The notes beneath the pieces were generated by a model. It did no database searches. It was not told where the DNA came from and saw nothing but the letters and a program-made list of their open reading frames with translations. A stretch of 5,343 nucleotides of DNA from Hydrogenothermaceae bacterium (lineage in GTDB: Bacteria; Aquificota; Aquificae; Hydrogenothermales; Hydrogenothermaceae): positions 1 to 5,343 of the forward strand of contig JALSSE010000022.1 in NCBI GenBank assembly GCA_026984415.1, in the 5' to 3' direction. Position 1 is the stretch's first letter; each line of letters opens with the position of its first letter. This document shows, one piece after another, positions 1 through 5,343 of this stretch. A program made the position numbers and the translations under genes.

Positions 1-996
1 ATCTTCCCTTAATGAATGATTTTTAATTAGTTCTTCAACAGATTCAACCCTTTTTTCTATTAAAGTTTTATTTTTTAAAGGATGTAGAAGAAAATATTTA
101 AGTTTCCTTTTTCCCATTCCTGTCATTGTTCTGTTTATCACTTTGAAAAGGGATATGTTTCCTTCATTTGGATAAACAAGTTCTAAATGTTTCTGGGCTG
201 AGTAGTCTATTCTGATGTAGTTATCTTCTCTGTATGGTTTTGGAAAGTTTATAAAAGGTAGAAAACTTTTCTGTGTAATTTTAGCGTATTTGTAAACAGC
301 ACCAGCTGGAATAAGATTTTTCTTTTCATTTTCTTCAAAACCAAATGCAGAAGGGTGTATTGTATTAAAATCTTTTAAAAGTTCTTCTACATTCTCTTCT
401 GAGAAGAAATTTTCTGGAAGTTTGCTGAAAAAAACATTTTTAAAATTTTCTTTTATTTCAGGTATTTCTGTATTTTCTGGTAATAAGATTTCTTTTGGCT
501 GAAATTTTCCTATAAAAGATATTAGTTCATCTAAGTTTAATTTTGCAGCAGTAAATTCTCCTGTTGATAAATCAAGGTGTGAGATGTAGTAAGTTTCGCC
601 AGATGGAAAAACAGCTATAAGTGAAGATTGAAGTTTTTCATTTTCAAAGTAAGTCCCCGGTGTTAAAACCCTTATTACATCTCTTTTTACTATTCCTTTT
701 CCCTTTGTTGCTTCTTCTAACTGTTCGCATATTGCAACTTTATGTCCTTTCATAACAAGTCTTGAAATATAGCTTTCTGCAGAATGGAAAGGGATACCAC
801 ACATAGGTATTTCTATATTTTTCCCAACTTTCTTTTTTGTAAGAACTATATTTAACTCTTTTGCCCCTATGTGTGCATCTTCGTAAAAAAGCTCGTAAAA
901 ATCACCTAATCTATAAAGTAAGAGGGCATCAGGGTACTGGGTTTTTATTTTATGGTACTGGGCTACCATTGGTGTTGAAACTTTTTCTTCTTTCAT
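1..996 (-). CDS. mutS: DNA mismatch repair protein MutS, N-terminal part (cut by window edge)
   Basis: MutS binds mismatched or looped bases in newly replicated DNA and, with ATP, recruits MutL to start repair. The 332 visible residues begin MKEEKVSTPMVAQYHKIK and stay open to the window edge; full-length MutS is usually about 850 residues. Domain I (about residues 8-112) carries the mismatch-reading Phe-X-Glu motif as F33-Y34-E35 within RLGDFYELFYEDA, followed by PMCGIPFHS (64-72) and VAICEQ (87-92). The connector domain II follows (about 113-235, with LDLSTGEF at 141-148). The start of core domain III is visible (SLFKVINRT near 282-290, TGMGKRKL near 292-299). The F-Y-E motif shows this is mismatch-repair MutS1, not MutS2. 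The clamp and the ATPase domain with its Walker motifs lie beyond the left edge. The ATG at 996 follows a good AAGGAG site, and the protein starts where the family normally starts. It lies 12 bases downstream of the Lon-related gene on the same strand, so it is probably translated from a shared transcript. Confidence 0.96.
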   Translation of the reverse strand, partial: MKEEKVSTPMVAQYHKIKTQYPDALLLYRLGDFYELFYEDAHIGAKELNIVLTKKKVGKNIEIPMCGIPFHSAESYISRLVMKGHKVAICEQLEEATKGKGIVKRDVIRVLTPGTYFENEKLQSSLIAVFPSGETYYISHLDLSTGEFTAAKLNLDELISFIGKFQPKEILLPENTEIPEIKENFKNVFFSKLPENFFSEENVEELLKDFNTIHPSAFGFEENEKKNLIPAGAVYKYAKITQKSFLPFINFPKPYREDNYIRIDYSAQKHLELVYPNEGNISLFKVINRTMTGMGKRKLKYFLLHPLKNKTLIEKRVESVEELIKNHSLRED

Positions 997-999
997 TTT

Positions 1000-1007
1000 C
1001 TCCTTCT
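1000..1007 (-). promoter_or_regulatory. Ribosome binding site of mutS
   Basis: Read on the minus strand, AGAAGGAG stands three bases before the mutS ATG (AGAAGGAG-AAA-ATG). It lies wholly in the 12-base gap after the TAA of the upstream Lon-related gene. The AAGGAG core is a strong Shine-Dalgarno match, though the spacing to the start is short. It supports ATG 996 as the true start. Its position right behind the stop codon would suit translational coupling, in which ribosomes finishing the protease gene help start mutS. Confidence 0.8.
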
Positions 1008-1008
1008 T

Positions 1009-3330
1009 TTAGTCTTTATGTTTTATAACTTTTTGATAAAATTCTTCTAAAGTTTGTATAACTTTTTTATGGAATTCAAGAGGTTCTTCACCAGTAAGCA
1101 ATTTAATACAATCATCTATATTGTCAACTGTGTAAATGCTGAATTCTCCCTTTGATATGCTTTCTAATATTTCATCTTCTAAAATTATATTGCTGAAATT
1201 CCTTGAAGGAACTATAACTCCCTGTTCTCCTGTGAATTTTGTATTTTTACAGGTGTAGTAAAATCCTTCTATTTTTTCTTTTATACCACCTACAGGTTGG
1301 ATATTTCCGTGTTGGTCTATTGAGCCAGTAATGGCTAAATTTTGTTTTACTGGTATGTTGCTTATTTCAGAAAGTACAGATATCAGTTCTGCTGCAGATG
1401 CACTATCACCTTCAACTTCTCCATAAGACTGTTCAAAAGCTATGCTACAGGAAATAGCAAGGGGAACATCCCTACCATATTTTCTACCTATAAATCCTGA
1501 TAAAATCATCACACCTTTACTGTGGATAGGTCCGCTTAATTCAACTTCCCTTTCTATATTTATTATCCCTTTTTCTCCAATATAAACACTTGCGGTTATT
1601 CTGCTTGGTTTTCCAAAACTGTAATCCCCAATATCGTAAACTGCTATACCATTTACCTGCCCTACCTGTTCCCCTTCTACATCTACGATTAATTTTCCTT
1701 CAGAAATAAGCTCTAAGATTTTTTCTTCAACAAGGTTTCTTCTGAACTTTTTTTCCTTTATTGTTGTTTGTATATCTTTTTTATCAATGTATTTTTTTTC
1801 TCCAGAGATAAAGTTTGCTTCCCGAAGTATATCCGATATGTAGCTAAAAATAACGTTTATTTTGTTCCTGTCCCCTGATAAAACAACAGCGTGTTTAAAA
1901 ACTTCAGAAATTCCGTCAGGGGATAAATGCTTCAGATTTTCTTCTTTTACTATTTTGGAAATTGCATGGGATAAATCTTCAATTACATTGTTTGAAAGTT
2001 TTATAATAGGATTAAATTCTGCCTTTACTTTGAAGAGTCTGTTAAATTCTGTATCGTAAGTTGATAAAATACTGTAAACAAAAGAATCTCCAATTAAAGC
2101 CAATTTAATATCAAATGGAACTGGTTCTGGATTAATTCCTACTGAGAAAGGGAAGAAACCATCAAAAGACGTCTGGGTCATATATATTTTTTTGTGGAGT
2201 AAGGTTCTTTTCAAAGCATCCCACAGGATAGGATTTTTTATTACATCTATTGCTTTTAATAAAAGGTATCCTCCTCTACTTTTATGGAGACTTCCTGCAA
2301 TAATACTCATATGGTCTGCGTATAAAATTCCCATTTCAGCTTTATAGGATATGTACCCAAAAAGTGTTTTAAATGTTGGTATTCCTTCTAATTTAACTGG
2401 AGCACCTTTTGAGTCTGAGTTATCAACTACAACATTCAATTTAAAAATATTTAAATCTCTTTCTAAAGCCCTCTGTAAAACGTAATTTCCTTCTGCAAGT
2501 TTTAGCCTTATGAATATTTCTATATTTTCAACAAATTTCCCTTTTATGTATTTAATAAACTTTGATGCCTCTTCTATTTCTTTATATTTTTCTTCAATAA
2601 AATAAAAAGCATTTTCAATAATAAAATTTGAAATCTGTTCCTTTACCTTTTTTAACTTTTCAAATAGTTGGTAGTCTAATTCCCTTAACTGTCTAAGATA
2701 GTCTCTAAATTTTTCATCAAATTCTTCAATACGCTTGTTGTATATATCTCTTATTTGTGGGATGTTCACGAAATCTGGAATAACTTTTCCTTCAATGATT
2801 GGGAAGAGTTTTATGCCTGCAGGGGTGAAAACAACAGCAAGTCCGTGCTTTTTAGCGTCTTCTGTAAGCTGTTCTATTATTTTTCTACGTTTATCTTCTA
2901 TTTCTTTTATTATCTTTACTTCTTCATCTTCAAACTCTTTGCTCTCAAACTGTTTATAAACTGTTTCTTTGAGGTTTTCAATTATTTTGTTTATATCGTT
3001 TGATAATTTTTTTCCGTAACCAGCAGGAAGTAATAGGCACTTTGGATTTTCTGGTTTTTCAAAGTTATGGTAATAACATATATCTTCTGGGGTTCTTTTG
3101 TCTTTTGCTGATTCTTTAAATTTTATAAGGGAATAAGTTGTTTTGCCAACACCATCAGGACCTGCAACATAAAGGTTATAACCTTCTTTTTCTGTGTTGA
3201 TTGCTACTTCAAATGCTTTTTCTACCCTTTTTTGTTCTGGAAAAGAAGGCTTCGGCTCTATCTCTTCTGTTGATTTGTTTATTGAGATTTTTATTTCTAA
3301 TTCTTTTTCTGTAATCTTTTTTATTCCCAT
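1009..3330 (-). CDS. Lon-related (LonB/LonC-like, COG1067 type) protease with AAA_32 and Lon S16 domains
   Basis: Serine protease of the Lon family, MEROPS S16, predicted to be a cytoplasmic oligomer that degrades proteins; substrates unknown. It has 773 residues, normal for this group. The N-terminal AAA_32 part (about 1-530) has a Walker A GPDGVGKT at 57-64. A long charged, probably coiled-coil helical insert follows (about 105-260). The family signatures GAPVKLEG (309-316), LFG (323-325), GGYLLL (353-358), DALKRTL (371-377) and FKVKAEF (433-439) come next. The protease domain (about 555-750) begins GQVNGIAVYDIGDYSFGKPS and carries EGDSAS (640-645) and GGIKEK (681-686). The Ser-Lys dyad is taken as S643 and K686; their 43-residue spacing equals that of known Lon dyads. 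It lacks the LonA N-terminal substrate domain, has no LonB-like membrane segments, and so is not classical Lon. The Walker B strand is atypical, with Lys359 where an acidic residue might be expected, so ATP dependence is uncertain. ATG 3330 is the only start codon after an in-frame stop at 3361-3363. It is first in an apparent operon with mutS. Confidence 0.93.
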   Translation of the reverse strand: MGIKKITEKELEIKISINKSTEEIEPKPSFPEQKRVEKAFEVAINTEKEGYNLYVAGPDGVGKTTYSLIKFKESAKDKRTPEDICYYHNFEKPENPKCLLLPAGYGKKLSNDINKIIENLKETVYKQFESKEFEDEEVKIIKEIEDKRRKIIEQLTEDAKKHGLAVVFTPAGIKLFPIIEGKVIPDFVNIPQIRDIYNKRIEEFDEKFRDYLRQLRELDYQLFEKLKKVKEQISNFIIENAFYFIEEKYKEIEEASKFIKYIKGKFVENIEIFIRLKLAEGNYVLQRALERDLNIFKLNVVVDNSDSKGAPVKLEGIPTFKTLFGYISYKAEMGILYADHMSIIAGSLHKSRGGYLLLKAIDVIKNPILWDALKRTLLHKKIYMTQTSFDGFFPFSVGINPEPVPFDIKLALIGDSFVYSILSTYDTEFNRLFKVKAEFNPIIKLSNNVIEDLSHAISKIVKEENLKHLSPDGISEVFKHAVVLSGDRNKINVIFSYISDILREANFISGEKKYIDKKDIQTTIKEKKFRRNLVEEKILELISEGKLIVDVEGEQVGQVNGIAVYDIGDYSFGKPSRITASVYIGEKGIINIEREVELSGPIHSKGVMILSGFIGRKYGRDVPLAISCSIAFEQSYGEVEGDSASAAELISVLSEISNIPVKQNLAITGSIDQHGNIQPVGGIKEKIEGFYYTCKNTKFTGEQGVIVPSRNFSNIILEDEILESISKGEFSIYTVDNIDDCIKLLTGEEPLEFHKKVIQTLEEFYQKVIKHKD

Positions 3331-3337
3331 TGTTAAT

Positions 3338-3343
3338 CCCCTT
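3338..3343 (-). promoter_or_regulatory. Ribosome binding site of the Lon-related gene
   Basis: AAGGGG read on the minus strand, seven bases before the ATG at 3330. It is a G-rich variant of the usual AAGGAGG, in the expected place. The helicase gene on the other strand has a similar G-run before its start. Confidence 0.6.
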
Positions 3344-3357
3344 TTTTGAGTTTCTTT

Positions 3358-3387
3358 ATTTTAACTTTATTTAAACAGGCAAATCAA
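3358..3387 (-). promoter_or_regulatory. Probable sigma-70-type promoter for the Lon-related gene and mutS
   Basis: On the minus strand a TTGATT -35 element (3382-3387, four of six consensus bases) and a TAAAAT -10 element (3358-3363, five of six) are 18 bases apart. The predicted transcript would begin near 3351 and have a leader of about 20 bases before ATG 3330. Placement and spacing fit well, but such hexamers arise easily in AT-rich DNA, so this remains a prediction. No second promoter is evident before mutS, which suggests this one serves both genes. Confidence 0.5.
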
Positions 3388-3399
3388 AGATTTTAAATT

Positions 3400-3405
3400 T
3401 ATAAT
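3400..3405 (+). promoter_or_regulatory. Probable -10 element for the helicase gene
   Basis: A perfect TATAAT at 3400-3405 would place transcription start near 3412, about 25 bases before the helicase start codon. No good -35 hexamer is found 16-19 bases upstream (the 17-base position reads AGGCAA). The promoter may therefore be weak, need an activator, or rely on AT-rich upstream contacts. The minus-strand -35 element for the protease gene (3382-3387) lies in this promoter's spacer, so the two promoters would overlap. Confidence 0.45.
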
Positions 3406-3422
3406 TTAATTTATTAAAATCT

Positions 3423-3427
3423 GGGGG
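3423..3427 (+). promoter_or_regulatory. Possible ribosome binding site of the helicase gene
   Basis: A run of five G (GGGGG, followed by AT) lies 8 bases before TTG 3436 and 11 bases before GTG 3439. It is the only purine-rich block upstream of the coding region and could pair with the 16S tail as a GGxGG-type site. Its spacing slightly favours the TTG as start; codon preference favours the GTG. Confidence 0.45.
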
Positions 3428-3438
3428 ATTTATTTTTG

Positions 3439-5343
3439 GTGAGGAAAAATTATCTTGCTTCAGCTGGAACAGGAAAAACTTATAGACTTGTTGAAGAAAT
3501 AATTGAAAACTACATAAAAAAAAGAATAAATATAAATCAGCTTTTTATTTCCACTTTTACAGAAAAGGCTGGGGCAGAGCTGAAAAGGAGAATATACGAA
3601 AGACTTAAAGAAGAAATTTATAAAGAGAAAACAGAGAACCTCCAGAATAACTTTAATGAAGTTCAGAACAGTTATATTGGTACATTACATTCATTACTTT
3701 TAAGGATTTTAAAAAACCATCCAGATATTTCAAAGATAACAGATGAAACAAAAATAATTGAAGGAATTGAGTTTGAAGGCTTATTTATAGATGTATTTGA
3801 CGAGTTTATTATTGAAGAAAAAGAAAAAATAGATGAAATAACAGAGTTTTTAGGGGAAAAATCAGATATTAGGAAAATCTTCAGAGAGTTTTATGAAAAT
3901 AGATGGAAGTTAAATTCTTGCGAAATGAAAAACATAGATTCAAATCGGTTGGAAATTGAAAAGTTAAAAGATGAGTGTTTAAAAGATATTAAAGAGATGA
4001 TACAGGATTTTTATAAAGAGGCAGTTGAGTTTTCAAGAACAAAACAGGATATTATGAAAACTGATATTTTTGGTATTAAAAGGAAGTTAGAAGAAGGTTT
4101 GTTTATAGACTTGAAGTTTGAAAAAAATAAAAGATTTCCGAGATTCCTAAAAACAAGGGTAAAACCTGAATATGAAAAAGAATTTAAAAAAATAAAAGAA
4201 AATTTAGAAAACAGGAAAAATGAAATTGAGCCTGTTGAAAACAATTTAATACAGAACCTTGAAAAAATTAGAAATTTAGCCCTTTACCAGAATTTTCTTT
4301 TGATACTTAAACATTATAAAAAATTTGAAGAAAAATTAGAAAAAATAAAAGAGCAGGAAAATGTTTTAAATTACGATGATATATTCATAAGAGCTTTACA
4401 TATATTTAAAAATTTTCCAGAAATAAAACAGAAGTATATTAAAAAATTCAAAGCCATATTTATTGATGAATTTCAGGATACAGACTTACTCCAGCTTAAA
4501 GTAATAAAAATTTTATCAGAAAAAAGTGATTTAATTGTGTTTGGTGACCCAAAGCAGTGTATTTATGAATGGAGACACGCAAGTTTAGAAGATTATCTAA
4601 AGTTTATAAATAAAAACTTTAAAAAAGAGGAAAATATAAATTTAGATATTTGTTTTAGAAGTAATATTGATTTGATTGGATTTTTTAATCTTTCCTTTTG
4701 TAAAGATGGATACGATTTTTTAAATAGAGGCTTTGAAAACGGGCATATTGACGACATTTTTTTACCAAAATTATCCTTTCCAGACTTTAAAAAACAAGAT
4801 ACATCAGAGTTCCCTGTTTCTGTTATACGTGGAGAAAGTAAAGATAAAGAGCCTTATTTACTTGTTGAAACAATAAACAGTCTTATTGAAGAAGGATATC
4901 AGCCACGGGATATTCTTGTTTTATTCAGAACAACTAATGGTGCAGCAAATTATTTAAAACAGTTAAAGATATCAAATATTCCTTTCATATCTTTTTTGGA
5001 ATCTGAATTTTACAAAAGTTATGAAGTTTTGACAGTTTTAAATATATTACGTTTAGTTCAATATCCAGATGATAAACTCAATTTAATATCTGTTTTAAAA
5101 TCTCCATTATTTAATTTTTCAGATGAAGATTTATTTCTTTTTAAAGATGATTTTTCTTTAGAAAATATAGACCAGTTAAAATTCCTAAGGGATTTGTCAG
5201 AAAAAAAAGATAGTAAAGGTCTTTACAGAATAGTTTCAGAGATTTTTGAAAATTTACCTGTTTTTGAGGTTTTTTCAGTTTTTCCTGATGGAAAACAAAA
5301 GTTAGCCAATTTGCAAAAATTGAAAGATTATTCCCAGAGACTT
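3439..5343 (+). CDS. UvrD/RecB/AddA-type superfamily 1 DNA helicase, N-terminal part (cut by window edge)
   Basis: ATP-driven 3'-5' DNA helicase of the UvrD superfamily. It is probably the helicase or helicase-nuclease subunit of an AddAB/RecBCD-like break-processing complex. The 635 visible residues are open to the window edge. Motifs in order: Walker A ASAGTGKT (7-14); motif Ia FTEKAGAELKRRI (40-52); motif Ib IGTLHSLLLRIL (80-91); LNYDDI (311-316), a RecB/AddA-like segment; motif II DEFQDT (343-348); motif III GDPKQCIYEWRHA (369-381); motif IV CFRSN (405-409); ILVLFRTTN (492-500). Between motifs Ib and II lies a large, lysine- and glutamate-rich helical 1B region. Motifs V and VI, and any C-terminal PD-(D/E)XK nuclease, would be past the right edge. 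GTG 3439 and TTG 3436 are the only plausible starts after the in-frame stop at 3415-3417. The protein thus begins almost directly at Walker A, without the usual upstream Q motif. ASAGTGKT and GDPKQ favour a RecB/AddA-like protein over plain UvrD or Rep, but without the C-terminus I give no symbol. Confidence 0.9.
   Translation, partial: MRKNYLASAGTGKTYRLVEEIIENYIKKRININQLFISTFTEKAGAELKRRIYERLKEEIYKEKTENLQNNFNEVQNSYIGTLHSLLLRILKNHPDISKITDETKIIEGIEFEGLFIDVFDEFIIEEKEKIDEITEFLGEKSDIRKIFREFYENRWKLNSCEMKNIDSNRLEIEKLKDECLKDIKEMIQDFYKEAVEFSRTKQDIMKTDIFGIKRKLEEGLFIDLKFEKNKRFPRFLKTRVKPEYEKEFKKIKENLENRKNEIEPVENNLIQNLEKIRNLALYQNFLLILKHYKKFEEKLEKIKEQENVLNYDDIFIRALHIFKNFPEIKQKYIKKFKAIFIDEFQDTDLLQLKVIKILSEKSDLIVFGDPKQCIYEWRHASLEDYLKFINKNFKKEENINLDICFRSNIDLIGFFNLSFCKDGYDFLNRGFENGHIDDIFLPKLSFPDFKKQDTSEFPVSVIRGESKDKEPYLLVETINSLIEEGYQPRDILVLFRTTNGAANYLKQLKISNIPFISFLESEFYKSYEVLTVLNILRLVQYPDDKLNLISVLKSPLFNFSDEDLFLFKDDFSLENIDQLKFLRDLSEKKDSKGLYRIVSEIFENLPVFEVFSVFPDGKQKLANLQKLKDYSQRL

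Noticed and set aside
997..1008. Possible terminator or promoter between the protease gene and mutS
   Set aside because: The gap is only 12 bases and consists of the mutS ribosome binding site; there is no hairpin followed by a T-run.
1862..2059. Open frame of 65 codons on the plus strand inside the protease gene
   Set aside because: It is antisense to the well-supported protease coding sequence; its peptide is Ser/Phe-rich as expected from the reverse of an AT-rich gene, and it resembles nothing known.
2735..3003. Two overlapping open frames on the plus strand whose peptides look hydrophobic, like small membrane proteins
   Set aside because: They are antisense to the Lys/Glu-rich helical insert of the protease. 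Reversed Lys and Glu codons give Phe, Leu and Ser codons, which explains the false membrane look.
1009..3330. Classical LonA or membrane-bound archaeal LonB
   Set aside because: No LonA N-terminal substrate-binding domain and no membrane-spanning segments between the ATPase motifs; the signatures fit the AAA_32/COG1067 Lon-related group.
3395..3407. Small inverted repeat AAATT-TAT-AATTT overlapping the plus-strand -10 element, a possible operator
   Set aside because: It is made only of A and T in very AT-rich DNA, where such palindromes are expected by chance, and no second copy is seen.
4011..4244. Open frame of 77 codons on the minus strand inside the helicase gene, with a hydrophobic look
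   Set aside because: Antisense to the charged 1B region of the helicase; same compositional artefact.
1..5343. Mobile element, CRISPR array, toxin-antitoxin pair or new defence system
   Set aside because: No transposase, integrase, direct-repeat array, tRNA or small paired genes are visible. A protease next to MutS and a divergent RecB-like helicase could be imagined as a defence module, but each fits a housekeeping role and nothing in the sequence supports the idea.

Overview
The window is a compact, AT-rich stretch of bacterial chromosome (roughly 30% GC by eye). It holds parts or all of three protein genes and one short divergent intergenic region. The MutS N-terminus resembles, from memory, the MutS of Aquifex. 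Together with the lysine-, glutamate- and isoleucine-rich proteins and low GC, this suggests a low-GC member of the Aquificota, such as the Hydrogenothermaceae. That is a judgement from recall, not from an alignment. Nothing in the window looks like a phage, transposon or plasmid.

Layout: positions 1-996 (minus strand) hold the first 332 codons of mutS, which runs off the left edge. Positions 1009-3330 (minus) hold a complete 773-residue Lon-related protease: an AAA_32-type ATPase part followed by a Lon S16 protease domain with a visible Ser643/Lys686 dyad. Only 12 bases separate its stop codon from the mutS start, and the mutS ribosome binding site lies in that gap, so the two genes are very probably co-transcribed, protease first. 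Positions 3331-3438 form a short, very AT-rich divergent region with recognisable promoter elements facing left and right. From about 3439 (plus) a UvrD/RecB/AddA-type superfamily 1 helicase runs off the right edge; 635 codons are visible, without its C-terminal motifs or any nuclease domain.

How the genes fit together: MutS (mismatch recognition) and the AddA/RecB-like helicase (probable double-strand-break end processing) are both DNA repair functions. The Lon-related protease is a protein quality-control or regulatory enzyme whose substrates cannot be read from the sequence. Its tight coupling to mutS is the most suggestive contextual feature. I found no RNA gene, CRISPR array, insertion sequence or convincing terminator. 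The region looks mostly like ordinary housekeeping DNA, and I do not see an undescribed multi-gene system. The points worth a second look are the in-frame protease/mutS junction, the degenerate Walker B of the protease and the unusual start and motifs of the helicase.
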